Positions 24,845 to 32,618 of a DNA stretch of 64,000 bases are shown here, piece by piece. The notes beneath the pieces were generated by a model. It was given only the letters and a program-made list of their open reading frames with translations. It ran no database searches and was not told where the DNA came from. Numbering within the stretch: position 1 is the first letter of the stretch; each line of letters begins with the position of its first letter. Source of the stretch: Stenotrophomonas maltophilia (GTDB taxonomy: Bacteria; Pseudomonadota; Gammaproteobacteria; Xanthomonadales; Xanthomonadaceae); contig NZ_CP015612.1 of assembly GCF_002138415.1 (NCBI RefSeq), positions 1,776,001 through 1,840,000 on the forward strand, written 5' to 3'. The translations under genes were made by a program, and so were the position numbers.

Positions 24845-24943
24845 ATGAAAAGATTCGCCCGAGCATTGCGCGTCACTCTGAATATCCATCCGAACGAGAA
24901 GAGCAGTGTGTGGAATACCTGGCCGCTCTGGGTCGAGTTCTGA
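24845..24943 (+). CDS. Short Trp-rich peptide, candidate RiPP precursor for the downstream P450
   Basis: A 32-residue open frame with AAAGG seven bases before ATG 24845 (an in-frame ATG at 24839 is too close to the ribosome site). The first 20 residues are basic and amphipathic (M-K-R-F-A-R-A-L-R-V-T-L), like a leader. The last 11 are VWNTWPLWVEF, with Trp at 23, 26 and 29 (W-x-x-W-x-x-W) and a terminal Phe. This division into leader and aromatic core resembles precursors that cytochrome P450s cross-link. A perfect hairpin (24947-24963) starts four bases after the stop, and the P450 gene follows 83 bases on. A Trp-sensing leader peptide is the main alternative. Confidence 0.6.
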   Translation: MKRFARALRVTLNIHPNEKSSVWNTWPLWVEF

Positions 24944-24946
24944 TCC

Positions 24947-25008
24947 TGCGGGGCAACCCCGCAATTGAGCGGTAGCAAGACGAAGGGACTCGTCTTTCGA
25001 GTCCCTTC
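24947..25008 (+). other. Two hairpins between the peptide gene and the P450 gene
   Basis: TGCGGGG-CAA-CCCCGCA (24947-24963) sits right after the peptide stop. GAAGGGACTCG-TCTTT-CGAGTCCCTTC (24982-25008) is a perfect 11-bp stem. Neither is followed by a T-run, so they look like RNA-stabilising or partially terminating structures. Such elements commonly keep a precursor transcript more abundant than that of its modifying enzyme. Confidence 0.6.
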
Positions 25009-25026
25009 CTGCCGGAGACGCACTGC

Positions 25027-26250
25027 ATGCAAGGAATGTCGAATGAAGGCAGCGCCATTGCTGCCGAGCGCCTGGCTGCGCGCGTGGAGCGCGAAGGACC
25101 GGTGCTGAAACTGGAAACTGGCGGTATCGGGGTGTTCTGCCCGGAGTTGGCCGGCAAGGTCGACAAGGAGAATTCCGAGCACCTGTTCGTGGTCGAGTCG
25201 CTGGCCGACCTGTTCCGCCGGCACGAACGCGTGCGCTGGACCGAAGTACGCAGCCTGATCGCCACCCGCAGTGCCGAGCTCACCGGAGCGCAGACCCTGG
25301 AGGCGCTGCAGTCGCGCATGCGGCAGGCAATGGACGCCTTGTGCGGGAGCGAGCTGGATGCCACGCCAGCTGTGTGGAAGGTGATGGCACATCCGCTGGT
25401 GCCGCTGGTGATCGACGGGCTCGACGCGCGCGGCAACGCGGCCATCGAACGTGCCCTGCATCTGCGCTACACCACCCAGGTCGAGCAGGTCATCCATCGG
25501 CGCCATCTGTTGCGGAACTTCCTTATCGGTCGTGGCGAATCGCGGGCGATTGCAGCCGAGCTCAAGCGCAGGGTCCGCAGCGGACGTTCGGCGCTGGACT
25601 ACGCGCAGTCATTGCTGACCCTGCGCGAGCGCATCGGCCTGGACAAGGTCACCTACCTGGTCACCGTGCAGCTGATCGCCATTTCCGGCGTGCCGGGCAT
25701 GATGGCCGCCTGTCTGCTGCTGGCGATGCAGATGCATCCACAATGGCGCCAGCGCATCGAGGAGGAATTCGCGCCACTCTCGGATGCGGAGATCCACGCG
25801 CTGCCGATGGCCAGGATTCCCTGCACCATGCGTTTCCTGAAGGAAGTGATGCGGTTGTACTCCACGCCCTTCAACAACCGGCGCGTGGCCGCCTGCGATC
25901 TGCAGGTGGAAGGGCAGGCTATTGCCGAAGGCACCGTGTTCGAGTTGAGCTCGTTCATCCAGCATCGCTCGGCGAAGTACTGGGATGACCCGTTGCAGTT
26001 CGATCCCGATCGCTGGCTGCCCGAGCGGCGCAAGCGCACCGCCGGCATCTATGTGCCTTATGGCTTCCCCACGCGCTCCTGCGTTGGATCGGCGGTGGGC
26101 AACGCGCAACTGGTACTGCTGTGTGCGCTGCTGGCACGCGAGTTCCGTTTCACCCCCAGCGCCGACTACCGGCCCGAGGTGCGCATGGAGGGCTTCGCGA
26201 TTCCGGCGGCGCTGCATGGCACGTTCTCGCGTCGCACGGCGGCTGCCTGA
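25027..26250 (+). CDS. Cytochrome P450, candidate peptide-modifying oxidase
   Basis: A 407-residue soluble P450. The K-helix ExxR is E273-V-M-R276, the PERF-like segment is F-D-P-D-R-W (325-330), and the heme loop is G-F-P-T-R-S-C-V-G with heme-ligand Cys352. The I-helix (about 214-230) reads A-I-S-G-V-P-G-M-M and lacks the usual acid-alcohol pair, as in some P450s that couple aromatic radicals rather than hydroxylate. The substrate-recognition N-terminal half is unlike common bacterial families I know. ATG 25027 has GGAG nine bases upstream. No ferredoxin or reductase gene is adjacent. Pairing with the Trp-rich peptide suggests Trp cross-linking; that is inference. Confidence 0.88.
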   Translation: MQGMSNEGSAIAAERLAARVEREGPVLKLETGGIGVFCPELAGKVDKENSEHLFVVESLADLFRRHERVRWTEVRSLIATRSAELTGAQTLEALQSRMRQAMDALCGSELDATPAVWKVMAHPLVPLVIDGLDARGNAAIERALHLRYTTQVEQVIHRRHLLRNFLIGRGESRAIAAELKRRVRSGRSALDYAQSLLTLRERIGLDKVTYLVTVQLIAISGVPGMMAACLLLAMQMHPQWRQRIEEEFAPLSDAEIHALPMARIPCTMRFLKEVMRLYSTPFNNRRVAACDLQVEGQAIAEGTVFELSSFIQHRSAKYWDDPLQFDPDRWLPERRKRTAGIYVPYGFPTRSCVGSAVGNAQLVLLCALLAREFRFTPSADYRPEVRMEGFAIPAALHGTFSRRTAAA

Positions 26251-26268
26251 TCTGCCGGGGGCGGCGGC

Positions 26269-28284
26269 TTACTTTTCCGTTCGCCCGTGTTCCTGCATGT
26301 CCTCATGCAGGATCCGGCGCAGCTCGACGATGGCCGGCGTGGCCTCCTGCACGCTGTGCCCGGATACGATCACCTTCTCCGATTCCGCGCGCGGCAGGTG
26401 CGAACTCCAGTAGGGCACCAGCCCGTCGTCAGTCTTCGCCAGCGGTCCGTCGGCCTTGGCGCGCGCGATGATCGAGTGGTAGTGCACCTTCGGCGACATC
26501 GGCAGGTCGGCCACGGCGCGGACGAAAGGATCGTCCTTGTCCAGGTTCTGGATGCTGTTCATCTGATAGCCGTGCTTGCCGTCATTGCGATCGATCTGGC
26601 CGTCGTTGGCGATGGTGGCGACGTCTTCCAGTACGGTCAGGGGCAAGCGCACCAGGCGCCCGATCCAGCGGCCCAGGCGGGTACCTGCCACGTCGGTACC
26701 GCGGTGTGGGGTGGCAATGAACACCACGCGCGATACTTCCGGTTCCGGCAGGAATGTCAGTACCGGTGCGCCTTTGGTACGCAGCAGTTCGCGCTGCGCC
26801 GGCGTCATCTGCGCAGTGGCCAGCAGGGCGTCCACCAGGTGATCGCCGGAAGAGGAGATCATCAGCCGTGCGATCACGCCGCCCATGCTGTGCCCCACCA
26901 GCACCATGTCATGCGAGGCCTGCGCCTTGCCACTGGGGTCGAAGTGCTTGAACACCTCGGCCAGCGTATGGCGCATCGCATCGTGGCTCATCGCGATGGG
27001 CATGTTGGTCGGGTAGTAGAACTGCCAGATCTGGAAATCCTGGCGGATCTCGTCGTCACGCATCAGCTCATTGGCGACGTTGACCCAGGCTTCCGGGCTG
27101 CTGGCCAGGCCATGGATCATCAGCAGCACGCGGCGGTTCGGGTCGTAGGGCTGCATCATGTACAGATGCGGCGTTTCGATGCCGCCCTTGCCGCCGAACA
27201 GCGAGCGCAGCGACTGGTGGCTGAAGTTGGAGCGGGCCAGCCACAGCGCATAGCCAGCGGTGAAGTTCGCGGCCAGCGGCACTTCCTGTCCGTGCAGGGT
27301 GACTTCCGTGACCTGGTAGGGATCGTGGATTTCCAGTTCCGGCTCGTCGTCGTGCAGCACTTCCCAGAGGTTCTTTCCAGAGAAGCGCAGCAGCACTGTC
27401 ATCGACGGCGAAGGCATCTCGCTCCAGCTCTGCTGCGGCGAAGCGGTGGGCTGCGTAGCAGGCGTCGCTGCCGGGGGGGCCGTGGTGCTGGCCGGGTCGT
27501 CCATCACCGCCACCAGTTCGGCACCGAATCCATCGCGGCGATGCACACTGCGCAGCGTGCCGGTGAACGACAGCAATGCGGCGGGGACCAGTTCGGTCGG
27601 CGTTCGTGTGTCCAACGGTGATGCATCGGTGGACGGTGTCAGCACGAAGGTCCAGCGACCCAGCGTCAGGTGGCTGGCATCGTTACGGACGCGCCCAGTG
27701 GCATACGCGTTGTACAACTGCACCGAGGCTTCCTGCACGGCCAGATTGTAGTAGTCGCGCACCTGGGTCTGGCGGTCTTCGAAGCCACGCTGGTTGGCCG
27801 TGCGCTCGGTGAAGAACAGATAGGCGTAGGCCTGGCGTGCAACCTGCATCCATGCATCCAGGCGCGGCTGGAAGTCGGCATCCAGTTCGGTGATTGCAGT
27901 CTTGGCACGGCCTGAGGTGGAGTACTCGCGCTTTGGGGAGGGCAGGGTCATTGCGTACTGCACCCACAACTCGGCCAGGCTCGACCGCTTGTCTTCCTCG
28001 CGCACCACGATGCTGGCTTCCATTGCCTCGATGCAGGGCAGGCCCGGCTTGGCACAGACGCCTTCATCGAGCCCGGCCACGCGCAGCGTTTCCGTCGTCG
28101 CCGAGCTGAGCTTGCCGGTGGTGAGGATGTCACCGCGCTTGAGCGCGATGTACTGGCCGGGCGTGACCGAGGCGACCTGTACCGACGGTCCGAACTGGCG
28201 CAACGTGGCACAGCCGCCCAAAGTGAGCAGCACGGTGATGATCAGGGTCGTGCGGCCGATGAAGCCCAAGCCCGTGGTAGCCAT
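26269..28284 (-). CDS. Alpha/beta-hydrolase lipoprotein
   Basis: A 671-residue lipoprotein: signal peptide with lipobox T-L-G-G-C, a long N-terminal region of unknown fold (to about residue 390), then an alpha/beta-hydrolase domain. That domain has L-L-M-I-H-G-L-A-S-S-P-E-A-W (oxyanion region), the nucleophile elbow V-G-H-S-M-G-G and a late G-H-S-V catalytic His. Esterase, lipase or thioesterase activity is likely; the substrate is unknown. A Pro/Thr-rich linker (A-P-P-A-A-T-P-A-T-Q-P-T) sits near residue 275. It converges with the P450 gene, 18 bases apart. Confidence 0.88.
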   Translation of the reverse strand: MATTGLGFIGRTTLIITVLLTLGGCATLRQFGPSVQVASVTPGQYIALKRGDILTTGKLSSATTETLRVAGLDEGVCAKPGLPCIEAMEASIVVREEDKRSSLAELWVQYAMTLPSPKREYSTSGRAKTAITELDADFQPRLDAWMQVARQAYAYLFFTERTANQRGFEDRQTQVRDYYNLAVQEASVQLYNAYATGRVRNDASHLTLGRWTFVLTPSTDASPLDTRTPTELVPAALLSFTGTLRSVHRRDGFGAELVAVMDDPASTTAPPAATPATQPTASPQQSWSEMPSPSMTVLLRFSGKNLWEVLHDDEPELEIHDPYQVTEVTLHGQEVPLAANFTAGYALWLARSNFSHQSLRSLFGGKGGIETPHLYMMQPYDPNRRVLLMIHGLASSPEAWVNVANELMRDDEIRQDFQIWQFYYPTNMPIAMSHDAMRHTLAEVFKHFDPSGKAQASHDMVLVGHSMGGVIARLMISSSGDHLVDALLATAQMTPAQRELLRTKGAPVLTFLPEPEVSRVVFIATPHRGTDVAGTRLGRWIGRLVRLPLTVLEDVATIANDGQIDRNDGKHGYQMNSIQNLDKDDPFVRAVADLPMSPKVHYHSIIARAKADGPLAKTDDGLVPYWSSHLPRAESEKVIVSGHSVQEATPAIVELRRILHEDMQEHGRTEK

Positions 28285-28437
28285 ACGATCCTCCTGCGCG
28301 GTGGCGCCACTCTAGCGGTCGGCATGTCAAAGCGGAAGATACCGGGCGGTCGGTTTGTGCCGTGAAAGCCCTGCCATGCAAGCGATTCAGGCATTCCCGT
28401 GTGACACTGGGGTGAATGGACGAATGCAGGGACTGCG

Positions 28438-28899
28438 ATGCACTGGCTTGAGACCCGTGTTCCACCGCCGCTGGTGATGCTCCTGTGTGGCGCCATCGGC
28501 TACCTGGCAAGCCGCCTGGCAGCGGGACCGGTGGTGCCGCTGCCAATGCCGGCACTGCTGGCCGGTGGGCTGGTGGCCATCGGCGTGACGTTGAACCTGC
28601 TGCCGAAGCTGGCTTTCCGTCGTGCGCGTACCACGGTGAACCCGCTGCGCCCCGCAGTGGCGAGCGCGCTGGTCACGCAGGGTGTGTACCGTTACACGCG
28701 CAATCCGATGTATCTGGGGCAGGCCACGGTGCTGGCAGGCGTCATGTTGTACCTGCGGAGCCCGGTCGCGTTGCTGGCTGTCCCGCTGTTCGTGCTGTAC
28801 ATCACGCGGCTGCAGATCGTGCCGGAAGAGCGGGCGCTGTCGGTCCGCTTTCCCGAGGCATACGCCGCCTTCCGCCAGCGAGTACGACGCTGGCTGTAG
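28438..28899 (+). CDS. Isoprenylcysteine carboxyl methyltransferase-like membrane protein
   Basis: A 153-residue integral membrane protein with four hydrophobic segments and the family signature G-V-Y-R-Y-T-R-N-P-M-Y-L-G, followed by E-E-R-A-L-S-V-R-F-P-E-A-Y-A-A-F-R-Q-R-V-R-R-W-L. Proteins of this ICMT/PEMT-like group bind S-adenosylmethionine at the membrane; bacterial substrates are mostly undefined. Start ATG 28438. It stands alone, divergent from the lipoprotein hydrolase gene. Confidence 0.87.
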   Translation: MHWLETRVPPPLVMLLCGAIGYLASRLAAGPVVPLPMPALLAGGLVAIGVTLNLLPKLAFRRARTTVNPLRPAVASALVTQGVYRYTRNPMYLGQATVLAGVMLYLRSPVALLAVPLFVLYITRLQIVPEERALSVRFPEAYAAFRQRVRRWL

Positions 28900-28913
28900 C
28901 ACGGATCAGGCCA

Positions 28914-29390
28914 CTACGGCGTGATCTGGCACTTCACCGCAGCGGAATAGCCCTCATAGTCGTCACCCGCGATGACATGCAGGGTGTGGCGCTTGTCGAT
29001 GCGCTTCACGTACGAGGGCGCTTCGGTGTTGGCGTATTCGTTCACCGTGGTCACCGACCAGGTCTTGGCGAGGCGCTTCGGGTCGACACCGTTCAGATAC
29101 ACGAAGATGCTCTTCTCACCTTCGGCGACATTCACATCGGCATTGGTGACGGTACCGCCGAACAGGGCGACCGGCGTAGTTTCCGGCTCGAACGTGCCGC
29201 CGGGCTTCCTGGCCAGGCCGGCGGCCTGCAGGGCATCGATGGCCTCGGCTTTGCTGAAGTTGGAACCTGCCTTGCAGGCCAGCAGCGCTTCGAGCGTTGC
29301 GGTGCCGGTGGGGGCGATGGCTGCATGGGCTGTGGCGCCTGCGGAGAGTGCGGCCAATACCAGGACCAATACGCCGGTTTGGGATTTCAT
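28914..29390 (-). CDS. Exported protein of unknown function
   Basis: A 158-residue protein with a typical signal peptide (V-L-V-L-V-L-A-A-L-S-A-G-A-T-A-H-A-A) and a mature part with two cysteines (L-L-A-C-K and V-K-C-Q-I), one near each end, that could form a disulfide. I recognise no catalytic motif. It lies between the ICMT-like gene and the secreted protease gene, reading the same way as the protease. Confidence 0.75.
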   Translation of the reverse strand: MKSQTGVLVLVLAALSAGATAHAAIAPTGTATLEALLACKAGSNFSKAEAIDALQAAGLARKPGGTFEPETTPVALFGGTVTNADVNVAEGEKSIFVYLNGVDPKRLAKTWSVTTVNEYANTEAPSYVKRIDKRHTLHVIAGDDYEGYSAAVKCQITP

Positions 29391-29537
29391 TGCAGATCCT
29401 TCTGTTCGTGACGGGGCGAGGCACCGGGTGGGGCGCGCACGCGATGATTATGAGCCGAAGCGGGTGTCACGAACGTGTACGAAGCGAATGCGTGCTTGAA
29501 CGGCGCAGCGACCCTGTTGGGCCGCTGCGCCATGCCA

Positions 29538-31037
29538 TCAGTTGCTGGCTGCCTTCACGGCTTCCGCCGCGTCCACGATGCCTGGCCCGCAGCCTCCCGG
29601 GCAGTTTGCTGCCGCGATCGGGCGCGCGGTTCGACGCAGGATCTCCTTGACCTGATCGGTGGTCTTGGGCACTGGCGCCACGGCCTGCATCAGCGCGACG
29701 ATGCCAGCGACATGGGGCGCCGCCATCGAGGTGCCGGACATGAAGTCGAACGCGTTGTTGCCCACGGTGGACAGGATGCCCTGTGCCGGGTGCTGGCGGG
29801 TCGGTGCGCAGTTGGTCTGGTTCGGCGGCGTGGCCAGTGGCAGGAACTCGCCCACTGAGGCGCGGCACGACCAGGTCTCGCCGCCGGGCGCGGTGATGTG
29901 GATGCCTGCGCCATAGTTGGAGTAGAACGCACGGCGCCCGCCCTGGTCGTTGGCAGCCACCGCGATCACGCCCTTGCAGTTCGCCGGGGCAAACTCGGAC
30001 ACATCCAGATTGCTGTTGCCGGCGGCGACCACCACGATCGTGCCTTGCGCAGTGATGTCGTCGATTGCGTCCTGCTCGGCCGGCGAGCAGGCCCGGCGGC
30101 CGCCCAGGCTGAGATTGATGACTTCGGCCGGGTTGGCATTGGCCGGGACGTTGGGCACGTTGATACCGGCACTCCAGAGCATGCCGTCGATGATGTCGGC
30201 GGAACCGCCATTGCCCTGGTTGCCGAGTACGCGCACCGGCACCACTTTCGCGTTGTAGGCTACGCCGGCCACGCCGATCTGGTTGTTGGTCACCGCAGCG
30301 ACCGTTCCGGCGACGTGGGTGCCGTGTGCGATGCCGGACGCATCGAAGGCATCGGCGTCGCGTCCGTCGCCATCGTCTGAGCCACCACAACCGGGATTCA
30401 TTCCCCCGATGATGCACTGCCAATCACTGAACGGACGGGTGGACGAGATCATGTCGTAACCCGGCAACAGGTTCGCCTGCAGGTCGTTGTTGTTGAGATA
30501 GCCCGAATCGACCACGGCCACCACCACGCCCTGGCCGGTGGAGCGGTCCCACGCAGCTGGCAGGCGAGCACCACTGGCTGGATTGCTGTAGTGCCACTGC
30601 TCGCCGTAGCGCGGATCGTTCGGTGTGGCGAACGCGCTCATCATGTAGTTGGGCTGCACATACTCGACATCCGGATCGTCGGCGATGCGCTGCATCAGGA
30701 TCTGCGCTTCCGGAAGATCCAGTGCCTTGTCCGTGGTGACAACGTCGGCACCGCCGCCCATCCGGCGCTGGTGGGCCACTGCCGCGGCTGGCGCAGCACC
30801 GATCGAGCGCTTGCTGCGTTGCTGGATGCCGAGGCGCTTCTTCAGCGCATCCTGCGCGGTGGTGGCGGAGACGCGCTTGCTGCTGCCGTCCCGGTACTTG
30901 ACGATGAAACTGCTGTACTGCTCGTTGCTGGCCATGCCTCGCGTCCATACCCGTTCGGTGGGTTGGGCGAAGGCGGGGGCGCTGGCCAGGACCAGGGTGA
31001 TGGCACTGGCAAGGGAAACCCGAAGCGACGTACGCAT
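29538..31037 (-). CDS. Secreted subtilisin-like (S8) serine protease
   Basis: A 499-residue preproenzyme: signal peptide (ending P-A-F-A-Q), an I9-type propeptide (F-I-V-K-Y-R-D-G-S...V-E-Y-V-Q-P-N-Y), then the S8 catalytic domain. The triad is Asp in V-A-V-V-D-S-G-Y, His in H-G-T-H-V-A-G-T-V and Ser in S-G-T-S-M-A-A-P-H-V-A-G. It ends soon after the catalytic domain, without a long C-terminal extension. Related secreted subtilases (StmPr enzymes) are virulence factors in S. maltophilia; I cannot say which, if any, this is. ATG 31037 has AAAGGA upstream; the longer frame adds 100 non-family residues. Confidence 0.94.
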   Translation of the reverse strand: MRTSLRVSLASAITLVLASAPAFAQPTERVWTRGMASNEQYSSFIVKYRDGSSKRVSATTAQDALKKRLGIQQRSKRSIGAAPAAAVAHQRRMGGGADVVTTDKALDLPEAQILMQRIADDPDVEYVQPNYMMSAFATPNDPRYGEQWHYSNPASGARLPAAWDRSTGQGVVVAVVDSGYLNNNDLQANLLPGYDMISSTRPFSDWQCIIGGMNPGCGGSDDGDGRDADAFDASGIAHGTHVAGTVAAVTNNQIGVAGVAYNAKVVPVRVLGNQGNGGSADIIDGMLWSAGINVPNVPANANPAEVINLSLGGRRACSPAEQDAIDDITAQGTIVVVAAGNSNLDVSEFAPANCKGVIAVAANDQGGRRAFYSNYGAGIHITAPGGETWSCRASVGEFLPLATPPNQTNCAPTRQHPAQGILSTVGNNAFDFMSGTSMAAPHVAGIVALMQAVAPVPKTTDQVKEILRRTARPIAAANCPGGCGPGIVDAAEAVKAASN

Positions 31038-31315
31038 GGATACAGTTCCTTTGTGGAGATGTGTCGAAAAGGCCGTGCCTCTGCGGCGCGGCTCGATGTG
31101 AAGCATGCAGGTGTGTCCGGTGGCCTCCTCTTCGATGGCGACCATGGACGAACGGCTTCGTGGACACATCCCCCCCAATGAGAGGGGTGGAAAATTCTGA
31201 AGTGATTTAGTGATGTCGAAAGCGAGAGAAGATGTGCGGTGCCGACATCGCTTGACGGCATCGGATCGCGACTGCGCCCGGGCGTTGAATTTCGCAGCGA
31301 GGTGAGGCGGGCAAT
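31038..31315. other. Upstream region of the protease gene, no gene seen
   Basis: About 280 bases between the protease start and the terminator at 31316. It should contain the protease promoter on the minus strand, but no pair of convincing hexamers stands out. No open frame with a ribosome site is visible. Confidence 0.5.
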
Positions 31316-31356
31316 AAAAAAGCCCGGAAACCCACATTGGTGGAATTTCCGGGCTT
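31316..31356 (-). terminator. Terminator of the small minus-strand operon
   Basis: Read on the minus strand, AAGCCCGGAAA, a loop of 15 bases and TTTCCGGGCTT are followed by TTTT, a classical intrinsic terminator. It lies about 60 bases after the stop of the 50-codon gene at 31417 and supports real transcription of that operon. Confidence 0.75.
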
Positions 31357-31416
31357 CTCCGGTTCGTGACGAACCGTTATTGCCGCTGGTCCAATCGAGC
31401 CACGGCGTTCTAGCCC

Positions 31417-31569
31417 TCAAGTCATCCGAACACAGAATAGAGCGGTTAAGGCTTTCCGCGACGCGTAGTCGGCACCGATAAACGAGAGCAGGCCGGCGAC
31501 CACGGCCGGTTCGGTACCGCTATTACCCAACAAGGTCGAGTACGGGGTCATCCAGTGGCTCGATTTCAC
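31417..31569 (-). CDS. 50-residue hydrophobic small protein, unknown
   Basis: A GTG at 31569, preceded by AAAGGAG at good spacing, opens 50 codons. The product has one hydrophobic stretch (P-A-V-V-A-G-L-L-S-F-I-G-A) followed by a basic turn (A-S-R-K-A) and a second nonpolar run (L-T-A-L-F-C-V). It begins 45 bases after the small lipoprotein gene and is followed by an intrinsic terminator at 31316-31356. Ribosome site, spacing and terminator support a real gene; the sequence resembles no family I know. Confidence 0.5.
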   Translation of the reverse strand: MKSSHWMTPYSTLLGNSGTEPAVVAGLLSFIGADYASRKALTALFCVRMT

Positions 31570-31614
31570 GGGTGGGCTCCTTTCGTTCTGTTCCACCCTT
31601 CTTGTAGAAAAATC

Positions 31615-31884
31615 TCAACCTGCCGGGCACTCGACGGTTTCCACCCTTGAGATCTTTCGCCAAGTCTTCTGGCCCTTCACCATGAGACCGGGTTCCCACC
31701 ACTCTTTGATACGGCTGCAGAATCGGTCTTTGTGTTCAATGTGCTCTTTGGGGAAGCCGGGCGGTGGATTCTCGCCCACAAAAATGAGGCTTGGGTCTGT
31801 AGACACAACATTGTGATTGACTGGGGCGCAGGCGGCTAATGCGCTCACTGCTATTGCAAGGAATAGGAATTTTGCCGATTTCAT
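31615..31884 (-). CDS. Small lipoprotein, unknown
   Basis: An 89-residue protein with a signal peptide and lipobox (A-V-S-A-L-A-A-C), then a mature part rich in Lys, Glu and Trp (R-I-K-E-W-W-E-P-G-L, K-T-W-R-K-I) and a C-terminal cysteine. Codon use is less GC-biased than in neighbours. The open frame continues far upstream, but the lipoprotein signal sets the start at 31884. With the 50-codon gene after it, it forms a two-gene operon next to an integrase remnant, so it may be left over from a genomic island. A role as an immunity-type lipoprotein is possible but unsupported. Confidence 0.7.
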   Translation of the reverse strand: MKSAKFLFLAIAVSALAACAPVNHNVVSTDPSLIFVGENPPPGFPKEHIEHKDRFCSRIKEWWEPGLMVKGQKTWRKISRVETVECPAG

Positions 31885-32197
31885 GTCAACTTTCACTTGG
31901 GCTTTGGATTCAAGGATGTCTAGCGGCCCTTTGCTGGAGCTTCTGAACCGTGGATGCCCGATTTTGTGACAGTTGTCGCTGATCGGCGGAAAGTGCTCCC
32001 TAAGACAAGTCGTGATGGGTGAATGAATCCAGGGAAGCCAGACGTATGAACTGGATGCAGGGTTAGTGTGTCGAAGGGGATGGGTAATCGGCAACCCAGA
32101 AGGCAAAGGTGACCTGCAGACACAGTTGCGAGGGAACTCCATGAGCATCCATCGGCTTGCGTGTCTGAACCGAGGGCGGAGTGGGCGAGGACGGCAC

Positions 32198-32454
32198 CTT
32201 CTTCTGAGCACTCGGGTGGATGCCTCCGGCCAGCAGACGCTGGGCATCGTCTCGCGCCTCCCTGGCGTTGGCCAGGCTCACGCCTGGATACAGGCCCAGC
32301 GCCAGCACCTTCTCCTTCCCCCGCGAAGCGGTACTTCCAGCGCCAGCTCTTGGCGCCGGCCACGGTGATGTAGAGGTAGAGGCCGCCAGCGTCGGACAGC
32401 TTGGGGTTTGTCGGCTGGCTTCGCGCGGCGGATCGCGACGTCGGTCAGGGGCAT
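32198..32454 (-). pseudogene. Decayed phage/island integrase, N-terminal fragment
   Basis: Three minus-strand frames, read in order, give the N-terminal arm-binding domain of a P4-type tyrosine integrase: M-P-L-T-D-V-A-I-R-R-A-K-P, then S-D-A-G-G-L-Y-L-Y, S-W-R-W-K-Y-R-F-A, then L-A-L-G-L-Y-P-G-V-S-L-A-N-A-R. Frame changes occur at short runs (GGGG near 32403 and CCCCC near 32318 on the plus strand). The similarity stops near 32198; the catalytic domain is absent. It starts about 165 bases from the 3' end of ssrA, a classic integration site for such islands. Confidence 0.8.
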
Positions 32455-32549
32455 GGGGGTATCGGCTTTTCGTGGGCGGTGCGATACCCCTAGATATACC
32501 CCCCACCGTCTCATAGCCCGCAACGGAACGGCATGGACAAGGGTGGAAA

Positions 32550-32597
32550 ACGAAAAAGCCGGAACCCCTTATTTGACGAGGGATTCCGGCTTTTCGT
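32550..32597 (-). terminator. Intrinsic terminator after ssrA
   Basis: AAAAGCCGGAA and TTCCGGCTTTT form an 11-bp stem around CCCC...GGGA, with A- and T-runs at both sides. On the minus strand it lies just past the 3' end of tmRNA and should end that transcript. Confidence 0.75.
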
Positions 32598-32618
32598 GGA
32601 CCCTTGCGGACCCGGTAT

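Noticed and set aside
24790..25506. Minus-strand frames across the peptide-P450 cassette
   Set aside because: No ribosome site or family sequence; they mirror the P450 coding strand.
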